From Steinernema hermaphroditum (Eukaryota > Nematoda > Chromadorea > Rhabditida > Steinernematidae), in contig CM059622.1 of the NCBI GenBank assembly GCA_030435675.1, positions 3,968,001-4,032,000 on the forward strand: a stretch of DNA of 64,000 nt, given 5' to 3'. The notes beneath the pieces were generated by a model. That model made no database searches. It was given only the letters and a program-made list of their open reading frames with translations, and was not told the DNA's origin. Made by a program: the position numbers and the translations under genes. How positions within the stretch are numbered: position 1 is the first letter of the stretch; every line of letters starts with the position of its first letter. Of this stretch, positions 49,383 through 61,450 are shown in pieces.

Positions 49383-51400
49383 AAAATCCAAAAAAAGTTA
49401 CCGTCTAAGTCTCTTTGAACATCTCTTGTAACGCCCACCGTATTTAGTTGTGATCTTCCTCTCTTTTCGGTCGTCTCTCCATCTCTAACATCTCTTGTAA
49501 ACTGATATATAAAGTTCTAGATCGAAAAAGCTCTGTTGGACGGGGACAGGGGAAGGTTCTCATTGATAGACACAGACAGGGTCGGTGTTTTATCGGACGG
49601 CAGTGATATGTATCATGTGAGAGTGAAGCAGGGAGCTGCTTTGGTAATTGCGAGTCATCTTCTAACAAGGCAGCTGCGGCTACTTTTTATTCGGCGGTTG
49701 TTAGTCGTGTGGCTCAGGAGGCACACAGGGTGCGATAAAGAGAGCCGACAACTATTTCGTCATGTTGATGAAAAGGAAAGACGGCTGCCATCTTTTCGAT
49801 GCAAATCTCTACAAGTGACACTTTTGTTTTCGATTTCGAAGTTCGATCGGATTTTCATTTGTTTACTAATTGATCTCCACTGACAGATCTTATTTATTCA
49901 AGACCCTTATGTGACCATATACCGCAACAGCCTTGTTCTGCTTTAAATGCGATGATTCACTTGTTGGCTTAGGGCTCGTCGAAGATTACATGGCTAGTAC
50001 AACAGTCTCTAATGCTCATTTCCAACGCTCAGAAGGATGAAACCGACATGGTGAAGTAGCTCGTCTGAGCTTAACTGATTGCGTCAAACGGAATTGTAGG
50101 GCCGATAGTGACTTTACGATCCTGATCTCTAATACTCAAAGCCGCCTTAGCTCGCCGAGGGATATCTTTAATTATGATTAAGATTTTCGCCAAAGTAGGA
50201 TCTCTGATTATCAATTACTCCTAGTCATGTGACATGCGGCTCTCCGAGCAAGGATGTTTACCTTTCCTGTGGTGTACGTGCGATCCAGACACAGCGATAG
50301 TATCGATCTCAAAAGTCTGAGTTTGTTTTTCGTCTTTAGCGGGGCACAGCAGTTCCTTCTTGGAGGGGAGGACTTGATTATGTGACGTAGAGGAAATTCT
50401 TTTCGAAGAAGGCGGATATGGAGTTCCTGACCTAATTCCCGAAATCGAGTTAGCGCCTTGCCGAACGACTCAGAAGAGCGCATCTCTATGTGAAATGTTC
50501 GATTCTCTGAATCCACATGGGAATGTCTGACACACTCTGGGAAGCATCCTTGGCGGGTGGCTCTTAAAATCCCACCACCCAGGGCGGCAATTGAGCTATT
50601 ATTCGTTTGATAACAGGTGATAGAATGTGTCCGCTGGAGAGAAGGTGTTTTTGACGCACCCGAAAGGGCGTTGGTTCTGAAATTGTGTTCTTATTGACAA
50701 AGGACATTCATGTTGGCATTGCCGATCACAGTTCGGACATCTCGACCTAGTACGTTGTGCTTATCAATGAATGACCATTTGAAGATCTACGATTTACAAT
50801 TAGGCACTCTTCCCATGTACGGAGGTGCGTTACATGGATGAAAATTTGTGTATTTTATGTCCTAAAATGCCCTTATAAGCACAATCACCCTTCTGTCAAA
50901 GTTGGAATGAGCACACATGAGAGGGCGTTGGTTATGAAATTGTGTTTTCAATGATGAAGGACATTACGTCGTTCATATAGTGTAGAGTTGGCATACTCGT
51001 TCAAAGTTCGGGTACCTGACTATTTTTCGACCTTGGGCATGTTTATGAATGCCCAGCCGTTCCAGCATGTAGAGTAATAGAGTGACTGATATAATATGCT
51101 GCAGAGGTGTCGCATTAGAAGGGATGAGGCTGAAATTTTCGTATTTTATGGGCAGAGGTCATCCTGATATAACTGCTCTGACCCGGATGTCTATACATTT
51201 TGGCAGACAGTCTAAACAGCTCCCTCAGCGTGTATCATGTTCTTGTGCGCTTCAATCAGAGGACCGGTCGTGTCAACATCCCACCACAACACAAAGGAGT
51301 GTATCTGTTGATGTTTTGTGCAATAAACCATTCCACCATTTCTCTTTTCTCTTTCTTACAGGACTCCTTCACAACCTTCAAAAATTTACACAACTTCACT
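49383..51400. other. Intergenic between antizyme and FAM135
   Basis: No gene is recognised in 2 kb. A phrase around AGGGCGTTGGTTNTGAAATTGTGTT appears twice (near 50664 and 50922), an internal direct repeat about 260 nt apart, each followed by a similar AAGGACATT word. FAM135 probably ends its transcript near the right edge. Confidence 0.45.
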
Positions 51401-54400
51401 TTACACAAAGTATTTGAGCGTGGACACTGTAAGCAACTTCTCCACAAACAGATCGTCGTCCACAGCGGCGATATGCACTGAAAAACGTCATGCTAGTCCG
51501 CATTTCGCAATCGTTACCGTATACCTGCCCTTCCGATCATCTGGTGCGCGCGGGCCGAGTGAGCGAGCGAGTGCTGCACCGTGTAGCGCACAAGGGTCGT
51601 CCGCTTCGGCGACGACACCATAGACTCGCGGAGATTGTTCACCACTTCGGCGTACGCGACGCCCTGGGCGCTTTTGTCGCGCTTCGCCGCCTTGCACGAG
51701 TCGATAAGGGCCGAGTGGCCGGGCACGTACAGGTCTTGATAGGTCCCGACCAGCAGGACGTACTTGAACATGCCCAACGCGCCGTTCATGCTCAGCTTGA
51801 AGAGGAACGTGTCCCGAAAGTCGATGGCGTCCTGGAGGCACAGCTGCTCCAACGATTGGGACTGTTTCCAGAACTGCACCAAAGCGATCCCTTAATTGTA
51901 TCGTTCTTGTGCTTTCGTGTGGGTACGGTAGTGTCTCACCCCAGTTGGCCGCCCTCTGGTTGTAGAGCAGTCCGCAGTGGGGTGTGTTGAACGTCATCAG
52001 GGTGTGCAGAAGTGAACTCAGGGGCTTCATCCGTTCCAGACCGCACATCGCCCGCACGATGACGCCTCCCATCGAGTGTGCTATCATCCTAAAAACACCG
52101 TGTTTTGCTTGAGTCTCGTGACCGCCCCGGGGAAATCAACTTCTTTTTCTTCTTTCTGGCGGCGTTATTTTTCATCTTTCGTCGCAGCCGTTTCGGTCAC
52201 GTGCACTCATAACCCTCTTATCACCGTCGACGTCAATCGATACCGCCCCCACCTCGAAGGGTTCCGACAGTGGTGACGACGTTCTTTGCACCGCCAACAA
52301 CAAAAGGGAATCACTCACGAGATCTTCGTCGGCGCCCGGTTCATGCCCTCAATGTGGCGCTCGATCTCGACGAGGAGGCGTTCGGCCAGCACGTTAATGT
52401 CCAGCCACGTGTACGTCTGATTCCACTCGGACATCAAGAAGCTCATGCGCGCCTCGGGCAGTGCCATACGGAGATAGTTACGGTAGGGGATGAGATCATC
52501 AGCGGCGCCTGGAAATGATGATGATGACGATGGTTGGGTCATGTGACTTAGGGAAAACTGATTGCTATTGACATCATCATTAGACATGAGTGATATGTTG
52601 TGTTTTGGGGGTTCTGTCGACGAGATAGGCAACAGGATGTATTGACATTTTGGCGTAGTTATCATTCCATACGGGGAAAACTGTCATATGTTATGAAAGC
52701 ACCAATGACTTTGCAGTAGGATTGCCATTGTTCACATACACCTTGTAAGGGTAGGACCGGATGAGATCATCAATGATAAGATTCTGACGTTTTGTGTTGG
52801 AGCATGGTCTAGCGCCGCTAAGGTCTGTTGAGCATCATAAGAGGCATCTAATCTGCATATGAATGGTAAAGGTTGCGAAATACTGCTCGGGAAGACCGGA
52901 AGACGCTTGCCTTTAAAAAATTCAGAACGCGTTTTATGGCGCGGACGGGTGATCGTAAACCATTGGACTTTTATCGCATGGGAACCGATCATATGGGGGC
53001 TGAGCACTTGGAAGTTGACCATACAACGCCTATGAATGTGACAATTACTTTGATTACCAACCAAAGAGATATAGTTTTGGTCAAATCTTATAATAGTGCC
53101 AACTTTGACAATTTCATTTCCATACTGTTGTTTTTCGAGGGTTTTTCAAGCCAGGAACGACCGCTCACTCATCTCGTTCAGCGAACTTCAGAGAGGGAGA
53201 GCCAGTGGACAACCCGACCGAATAAATGGAGATGTTCCAAATGGTTCCAATTGACTGATACTGATTTGAGTTTGTCAGATGAATCGTCAATTGGCTGAAT
53301 TCCATCGATTCGATTGGTCACAGGGTTGAATTGCCCATATTTGCTCATAACCCCTTCAAATGGAAAATGTGAAAAACGTGTATTGTTACTTCTACGTTAT
53401 AGCAACAATCATCCTCGCACGTGATTCTTCTGCGGAAAGGAATGTGCAATGTACCGTTTTGTTTTTAATTTTGATTTATCCATGAAATTCCGTTAGAGCA
53501 GTTCGAATTTTTAAAGTCATTCAAGGCCTTTGACAACTTGTCAATTGCAATAAGTCAAAAAAAGCTCATATTTCACCCGAATAGGATCGAAAAAAGAATC
53601 CATTCGAGCCATGTTGCCCTTTTTGTTTTCAATGTGTTCGTCGTAAGCACTATCTATCTTCAAGATTCATGGAAAGTGTCTATCTCTCAGCACCCTAGAG
53701 ACCACTCAGCCTCTTGGGACGAACCTTCGAGTCCATGGACCAGCACCACGAGGTGCACGTCTCGCCTCGGCCTCGGAAGCGACGAGGTCCTGCCGGAGAA
53801 GTACGGCTTTCTGCAGGAGAACCTGGCGGTGTCGCTGTGCAAGAAGCCCGTGTAGCCGATCTGTGTGAGGCTCTGTCGGAACTTCTCCTTCTGCGTCACG
53901 AACTCGATGACGCGGCGGTCGAGCAGCGAGACCAAGTACTGCGTTCCGCAGCCGTTCGTGCCGGAGAGTCGTTTTTTGAGGGAACGTCTCTTCGAACGCT
54001 TGTCTTGGGGCGCCTCTTCGGGTTGTGGAAGCGACTCAACAGAGCTGTTCGCACTCTGGCGGGCTGTTGCCAACAACAACGCCTAAAGCGCACGTAGAGC
54101 CGGGCTCATCGCCTGTGACGCACCTGATCGCTGTTTTGAGGGATATTAGCGACGGATTTCGACTTGTTTCCGGTGCTGATGGGAGGACTGAGGCCTCCGC
54201 CGTTGGAGGAGTGCACGGAGAGAGCGTTCATGCGCTGATCGAGGCACTCGATGTCCAGGCGCATCGAGCTTCCGGGGTCCGTCGAGCGACGTTTCTGGAA
54301 AAATGGAGTGTAGGGCTTGACTCTAATGGGTCGGATGGTCAAAGACCAAAAGGAAAGTGACTAGGCAGCCGAGATCCATTTAAATCTAATCTGATGCAGT

Positions 54401-57400
54401 GATGTGATGATGGAGAGGACACAAATAAAAGACACTTAGGGGGGTTCTCTCAAAGGGAAACATATAAGAACCGTTCGTAAAGTAACGTAGAAGTCCCGCA
54501 GGGAAACCTCAAAACGGGTGATTTGAAAGTGACTCAATATGCGCTAGAGGCTGACAGTTTTGTTTACGGTGGCAAAGAATCCAAGAACAGTTCCGAGTGG
54601 CATGGTTTGACAGATTACTATCCAAGCAGCAAATCGTCTTTAAGCATATACGAGGTCTTTAGAAATGCCCGGTAGAAAACGAATGTTTCCTCGGTGACCA
54701 AGGATAACATGCCTTTTCAGCACGCCTGGAGTGCCCACGGATCGCTTATACTTTGTTGAAACAATACACTCCAGCATAGTAGTGCGCTAAATGTCAGCTG
54801 AATCAGCATGGATGTTCCTTTTTCGGATATAATGTCACTTATGACCGGATGCAAGAAAAAGATCCCCTGGATGCCAACTATGGCTATGTTGAGTAGCATT
54901 TAAGATCCAGCCAAGAGGGATTCTAAGTGAACCCCCTTCATTCAGTTTTCGTGAGCCCTAACACACACTTTGGCCACCAATCTTATGCCTGAAGGTTTTG
55001 GTATTCTTTTCTGGTCCATATTCAGATTTGATTCTTTTGGATTTGTCTATGTTTTGCTCTTCTGCCTCCGAGCACCTATTTATGGATATGTTATTAATCG
55101 GAAATGTCATACTTTAAACTACTGCGCGTTGTTTGTGATTTTCGGGCGTCTGCCCTCTTAATGGAATTCAGTGGAACATCAAAACATACATGTTGTCGGA
55201 ACTTGTGTCCTTTAAACATGAAATTAGACGTTCGAGAATGACGCAAGGGACTGAAACATTTGATTGCCCTATTCAAAAGAGCATAAGGAAGTAGTGCAAA
55301 ATTAAAAATCGTCCAAGGATAGTTGATTAATTGTTCAGCTAATCTTGAGGTTCTTGACGTGATGTATGTGTAGTGGGCCCTCTTCTGAGTCATATCGTAC
55401 CCTACTCGTTGAATCAGCCGGGTCAGACGTTCATATAAAATTCTTACGCTGTGAGAATATGTATGTGTTTTGGACACTGTTACGTATTTCATTAATGACG
55501 GCTGCTGACGCGCGGAAACCCGAGCCGGAATCCACGCTGTGCGTCGATGTTGATGGAAAACAACACCGAGAGCGATGTAAGAACATTTCCTACGAGCATG
55601 TTTGTATTGTTAAACACGCTCGAGATTCGACTGTTTGACGAATTGTTTCCACTTGTGTACAGTGTGTTTCAAAAATAAAGTCGTGTTTATGGATGTGACT
55701 CACAAAGGTCTACACTTCCTACGTCCACACTGATGGCTAAGGCTTGGGTGAAGAGCTTCTTGGACAGGTGGATGGAACTACGGCAACCAGGTCTTCTGGA
55801 TTCCGGGTCGATCACTGCGCCAAGAACAACGAAACACGAAAGGTCAAGAACGACCACTCACTCATCTTATTTGGAATCTCAGACCCGATCGACAGCTGGG
55901 GACGCAAATGAACGCTTAGCGGTTTCTTTTAAAGGAAAACATATAAGAAGCTTGGGTCCTATATCTTTCTCTATCGAGATCACCAAAAAGGGTTTCGCTT
56001 CGGTGAGGGTATGCTTGGCTTTTGTGGACCGAGTGTAGTTCACATCTGAATCTGAAGACACCCAGCTGATACTTCCGGCTTTTGGCAGTTGTTTGTTAGG
56101 CTCTCTTTCCCTGGGAAGTGTACGATTACAATGGATCACATTTCGCGTTTTGAGTCATGTCGCCTTTCCTCGAAGAAGCCAAAGATTACCATCATTCTAT
56201 CGGCGCCGATACTGAGAAATCCATCGGAGTCGCAGGGCTCGTCTCCATAGGCGATGCCATCGTCATCTCTTCCGGTGCATTTGAGCGGAAGGCAGAATCC
56301 TCTCATGATAGCAGCTGAGCGACTCGATCTCCTCGAAGAGATCGCCTCCTTTTCGGGAGAGTCCAGGTCCTCTGTTTCGGTGCAGGTGATGGCAGGTACG
56401 GTACGGTAGGTCTCTGAACGCGGAGAGTCGTCGTCGACAGAAGGAAGCCGTCCGAGAGACGACGGGAGGAAACGTTCCTCGGAGATGAACGTCCTGGAGT
56501 TGAGGAGGGGTCACGACGGTCACTGGATCCAAACTCACATGTTGTTGAAGTCCGGGTCGCCGTCGGCCGAATGGAGCGGCTGGTTAGGCATCTTTTCCAA
56601 GTAGTTGCTCTTTTTGATCGCCTCGAAGAGCTTCGACGGCTCCACACGTCCTTCAAAGTGTTCATCGATGAGAGAAACGATGGGATGTTCCGAGCAGAAG
56701 AAGCCTTCGGAGAGCGCCTTCATCCGCTTCTGGTCGAAATCTCGGTAGAGGACCGAGTCAAGTTCTTCGGATCGGGAGAAGAGTTCCAGGAACTGGTTGA
56801 ACAGGCCTGTCAGCTGGCAGCTGAGGGACACGGCGTCTCCTTCGAGTTGGTGCCATGGCTGGTCGCTCGATTCCAGCGCCGAACGGAGGGTTGCTTCTTC
56901 TTTTTGGATGTTGATGGGTTCTGAAATTCAAATTTAGCCAATCGAGATGTGAAGAGATAAGGAGAGCTGAGCTGTGTCTTGTTGGCTCCTTTTGTATATC
57001 GTACAAGATGTGCTACGACTACTTATGTAGGACGGACAAAAAGCGATTGATATGTCAAGTTTATGCCCCTTCCCGTCCGAAATTGTGATCCCCTAGGCCA
57101 TATTTCTTCTCTATTTGCTCACCGTTTTCGACGCAGGATATCCTCGTCACGCCAATATGCCTTTGAATGAAACTCTGAAGACTGTAGTGCGTGGACAGCA
57201 TCGAATAACACAACGAATTGTGACATATCCTGAGTTTGTCGTCGATCGGCGGATCGGGCTGCTCTTTCCTGCGTCGAGGAAGGACGGAAATGAGGGCGGA
57301 ATGCACAGTCAGAGTCACGGCCGAGAGGCAGAAGCACTCGAAGAAGATCGGCCTGTGGCAGTGGAAGGAACGATCGGGTCGGAGGTCCAAGTCGACGACC

Positions 57401-58784
57401 CTCTTGGAGACGAATTGAAACGCTTCGTTGCGAGGCGGCTCGGATCGGTCCAGGAACCAGAGCTCGAACTGTAGCTGCACATTCACCGTATCCAGGTGGT
57501 CCAGCCTCTTGGGCACTTTCACGGTGCAGCGGAAGACGTCGTCCAGCCTCAGCGATTCCTCGTTGAACACCACTTCCACCGTTGAGCTCACGGCGACGCC
57601 CTCATGAACAGAGGCTTCACAGACGGCTTCTCGACGAGGACTGCTTCCGGCGCTGCTTGCGGGACTCGGCCGTTCGCGTTCCACGCCCATAACGCATTGT
57701 TGCAGGGATTTGAAGCGGAACCGGATCTGGAATTTTGATTTATTTAAACGTACTGTAGCTTTCCCAGTTCCAAATTGAAGATTTTTGGCAGAATTTACTT
57801 TGGAAAATTTGCCTCATGCGAATATAATTTTTGCCAACAACGTTACGGGTGACCACTCATGTGCAACGACGCGATATACGCATGCAGGTCACCGAAATTA
57901 TAACGGTCTATACGGCTGATCGGCTTTTCAGGTTGACGGATTTTACAGATCACTGTTTGTAATGATTGTATGGACGAAACGGGTGCCTAACTCTCGCCTT
58001 ATTTTGGATAATAAAAAGAGATTTTTCTAGATATTAGCCGCTATCTGTCTTTCAATCCTACTTCTAGCCCAAGGCATCGGAGGATCAGTCGCTATGGCAG
58101 TCAAGCATCTTAGCTGCTTGTCCATGTGTTGTTAGACGAAACAGGAAAGAGATAAACGTTGCGAAACGTATATCACAAGAAGTGGCACATTGCTCCGAGC
58201 AAAAGACAAAATAAGTCAGGGTGAACAGCACTAGAATGAGGAATAGCTAGAGATAAAAGGCGAACAAAAAGTCACACTGAACAGCACTATAGGACAAGTC
58301 TTCTCTTGAAATGGCCCTTTGAAGTTGGAGCCAAGATAAAAACATCTCAGATGTCATCCATTTTTTAGTCTTTAACTTTGACATTTGAGTTTGAACTAGC
58401 ACATTACTCTGAGAGGCTGGACTCAAAAAAGCAGACTAAAGGATGGTGTGAATTACTTAAACATATGCCCATTTGTGAGCAATATGATCTGGTCTGGTTA
58501 TGGAAATACGCATTAGTAACGTTGTATGAAAGGTATTGAACAAATCATTGGAAATTGAAACCTCTGACTAATAGAATTATTCGTTTAATGGAATGTTCAC
58601 TCGTTTTCCTAAGATTTTTGTCAAACTCTGAGAATGTGCTCAGATATAATTGGATTTCTATTCGAATCAATCGATCCAAAAGACAAAAACCGACCTGATA
58701 GAATCCACGCAGCGAGAGGTCGACATTGTGGAACTGATCCAGGCGAATGTACACCGAGAAGACGGGGTACAGTTCGATTCGCAT
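51401..58784 (-). CDS. FAM135 family protein (DUF676 serine hydrolase)
   Basis: CDS joins 58784-58695, 57726-57123, 56920-56539, 56493-56190, 54294-54124, 54082-53725, 52508-52319, 52088-51940, 51890-51525 and 51477-51401, giving 896 aa; all phases agree. The N-terminus has the FAM135 signature LDQFHNVDLSLRGFYQ and a C2-like region with VTLTVHSALISVL. The C-terminal alpha/beta hydrolase has VHLVVLVHGLEG, the nucleophile elbow A-H-S-M-G-G (Ser705), Asp802 in GTYQDLYVPGHSA and His873 in VHIAAVDDD. This DUF676 lipase-like fold implies a lipid or ester substrate; the true substrate is unknown. One acceptor is TTAAG at 51891, which is weak. Introns of 1.0, 1.9 and 1.2 kb hold repeats and a possible nested gene. 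Confidence 0.88.
53153..53230 (+). repeat. Dispersed repeat family, copy D
   Basis: It begins AGGAACGACCGCTCACTCAT, matching the central block of copies A and B, and continues weakly to a CCGACCGA word. It lies in a FAM135 intron, opposite to the gene's strand. Confidence 0.5.
54411..54470 (+). repeat. Dispersed repeat family, copy E (3' part)
   Basis: It contains the AGAGGACACAAATAAAAGAC, TTAGGGG and AAAGGGAAACATATAAGAA words, which match the 3' parts of copies B and C. It lies in a FAM135 intron. Confidence 0.5.
55459..55638 (+). CDS. Candidate small secreted peptide nested in FAM135 intron
   Basis: A 59-aa open frame begins MYVFWTLLRISLMTAADA, which has the form of a short signal peptide. 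The mature part of about 41 residues has three cysteines (TLCVDV, RERCKN, EHVCIV). AATAAA lies 36 nt after the stop, supporting a plus-strand transcript end. It lies inside a 1.9-kb intron of FAM135 on the opposite strand. No family is recognised. An upstream exon could exist, and the odd number of cysteines may mean that part of the protein is missing. Confidence 0.35.
   Translation: MYVFWTLLRISLMTAADARKPEPESTLCVDVDGKQHRERCKNISYEHVCIVKHARDSTV
55748..55950 (+). repeat. Dispersed repeat family, copy B (most complete)
   Basis: About 200 nt hold, in order, GTGAAGAGCTTCTTGG, GGTCAAGAACGACC, CACTCACTCA, a CCCGATCG word, GGGGACGCAAATGAA and AAGGAAAACATATAAGAA. Each block recurs in at least one other copy, always on the plus strand. 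No open frame is conserved, so it is non-coding, MITE- or SINE-like. Confidence 0.6.
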
Positions 58785-61002
58785 CTGAGATCGCCTGAGT
58801 GGAATGTACTCGAAGTTTGCTCGCTACGCGTCTCAGACGCTCATCGTCGAGACTGTCTCCGGTCTCTTCGCTGTCTGCAAGTGGAACGCATTGAAGTGGT
58901 TCTGCGCATTTCGCACCACACGTTGCAGCCAACAGCTGAGAGCTACCGTACGCTCTCATGCCAGCACGCAATGGATTCGTGGCGGGAACCTTCGGACAGT
59001 CACGGACAGATGGAATCGACGACAGTTTAGTAAGTGGATCAGCGTAATCTCCGCTACAACGAGTTTTTGTGCATTAGCCGGGCAAGTTTGCGGTGGCGAC
59101 TGGTAGGATGGACATCGGCGCCGGCGCGGCGTGACATATTAATTCCTTTTCGCCAGAGGCGCTTTTCGCGCGAATCCAATTCGTTCGGCGGACAACTCTT
59201 GGGAGTGCCCGAGGAGCGCCCTTTTCCCTCGTCTTCTTGCAACATCTGGCGCGCACTTTTCCCACACTTCTTTTGGACTTTTGATTTTTGACGAGACGCT
59301 AATGGGTGCCGTTTGCTGTGAGGGGCGTGCCACTTCGTGTTTCGTGGATTTCGTGGAAATGGAGTTAAGAGTGCGGTTCATTGAATATGGAATACGTTTA
59401 ACCCCTTCAGACTCATGCTAGCTACCTTGAAATTTAAGTCATACCTAGAAAATCGTCATTGAAAACTAGGGCTCGCCAAGAGATTGTGAGTGAAAAGAGC
59501 TCAGCTCAATTCAAGGCAGGACGGATTGGGTACCCAGTGTTTTGACATGTGAGGGGTGTAAAGTTATATGCCCTGGTGGTCTGGTCTAAAACGTGAATAT
59601 GGTATTTTCAAGGCTGGCGTTGTGCAATGTAAACCAATAAACAAGCGCATATTTAGGCACTTAACTTTAGGAATATTCCCTACAGCACAACCCATAAATG
59701 AGGCTTCTTCTCCTTTGCTTTCTTCCCCTACAGGATACGGTTGCAAATGGACAGCCTAGTGGCGTGCAATTTGGTATAGAATCCGATTGATGGTATGCTC
59801 CTATTATAATCGAGTGAAGTAGCCACTGTTCCTCAGCCGGCTATTTCAATAGATCAATCAAGTTCAAGTGTTGTTGATCGACTTTAGGCTCACACTAAAA
59901 AATAAAACGTATCTGGCTCTGTAGACAACAAAATGGAGCGCGAATATAAGAAGAACGACAGTAGTTGCGTCGTATTGAGCAGATAATCACTGTGGGAAAC
60001 AAATCAACCGGGGGGTGCCCTTAAGCTTCATATCTTTTTCAACTTTACACTTGCCTGATGTATTCACGAAACCTGAAAACGGAGGTTCATGATGAACTCA
60101 TTAATATGAAGGTCAAATCTGAGCCAATTGAACTTCACCGTGATAGAATAGGAGCTAATTAACATTGACCGACCGATCAAGGTATCTAAAGCAGTTCCAC
60201 CATCATGGAACAGCGGAAGCGTCTTGTTGCGGTGTAGGCAAAAAGATGATTAATGCGCCAAGGGTGGAACGGGTGAGCAGAATGAATCAGCGTGGGAAAG
60301 GCCGTTGTGGAATCGCTCATGCTGAAATCCGCTCTTTTGAATTTTAGATTAAAAAATGGCTTTTTGATGGAACCAGCAGGGGCAGATGAATGGCCAAAAT
60401 AAAAAATTTTGACCTACCTAGAGAGACCGATTACTTTCTTCAAAAGGGTGATTAGAACCATGCTTCCCATTGGTACTTCACTCGACACACAGTCAAAGTG
60501 AAAAACATCAGATGCGTTTCGACAAATATTTGTGTGGTTTTTTATGTTTGTACATTGGATGTCGTTCGATATTCAGTTATCAACCTGTTTGGATTGTGGA
60601 ATCGTTTCATCATCAATCGAACATCGATTTTAAATACACTAACAATTTTTTTCCAAGGTCCACTATTTTAAGAAATCAATTGTAACAGACAAGTCAAAAT
60701 CAATAATTTCCTAAATAATTTAGAAATATGGACCAAGAAAATCTTGGAATTTACAGGTGCAAGTAGACTCTGGGCAACAAGAACACCGGAGTCACTGTTT
60801 TTCATTTAGCTTCAATCGATGTCAGAATCGGGCGTCATCTGGGCCGAAGCAAAAATTACACATGAATGTCATAAAGAGAGCATTCCGCTACTGAAAGCTA
60901 ATGCTTTCCTATTTTTTTACTTTACCGTACTCTTTACTCGATGACATTCACTATGTAAGATATTTCACAATGAACAACAAAGAAAGGTAGATCAGCGTAC
61001 AA
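58785..61002. other. Intergenic upstream of FAM135
   Basis: GC-rich sequence at about 58.8-59.3 kb may be the FAM135 promoter. The rest is AT-rich, with no recognised gene. Confidence 0.45.
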
Positions 61003-61082
61003 ACGAGCGCTCACTCAACTGATTCGGCGGACCGAGAGCAACCCGATCGCTGGAGACACAAATGAAAGACTTTAAGGGTTCC
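61003..61082 (+). repeat. Dispersed repeat family, copy C
   Basis: It runs from ACGAGCGCTCACTCAACT through CCCGATCGCTGGAGACACAAATGAAAGAC to AAGGGTTCC. The first block matches copy A and the last matches copies B and E, tying the two halves of the family together. Confidence 0.6.
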
Positions 61083-61450
61083 ATAATCCTGTCTTGCATC
61101 GATTATCGACAGTATAATTTTTTTTTCACGTTTTTCCTAGTTTGTTAAACAGTTCCAGGAACCGCGGTACAAGAATATGATTCTGTTTGTGCACCCATCG
61201 TGCAACTTTTTATAGTGCACGTTTTCTTCTATTTTTTAACTTAAAGGACAAGTCCAAGCACGCGATTTGAACTAGAATATTCTGAAAGAAATATTCTTTT
61301 CCGCTCCGTTCGCTGCGCTGCTCTCCGCGGAAAAGCGCATTTCCGCTACGCCAGTGCCCTACTGGCGAAGTACCCCTTCCCAAACCCACGACCACCTTCC
61401 GAACACATTGAGAGGAGGTGTCGCTTTATTCAGTTCAGGAGGCAAGAAGC

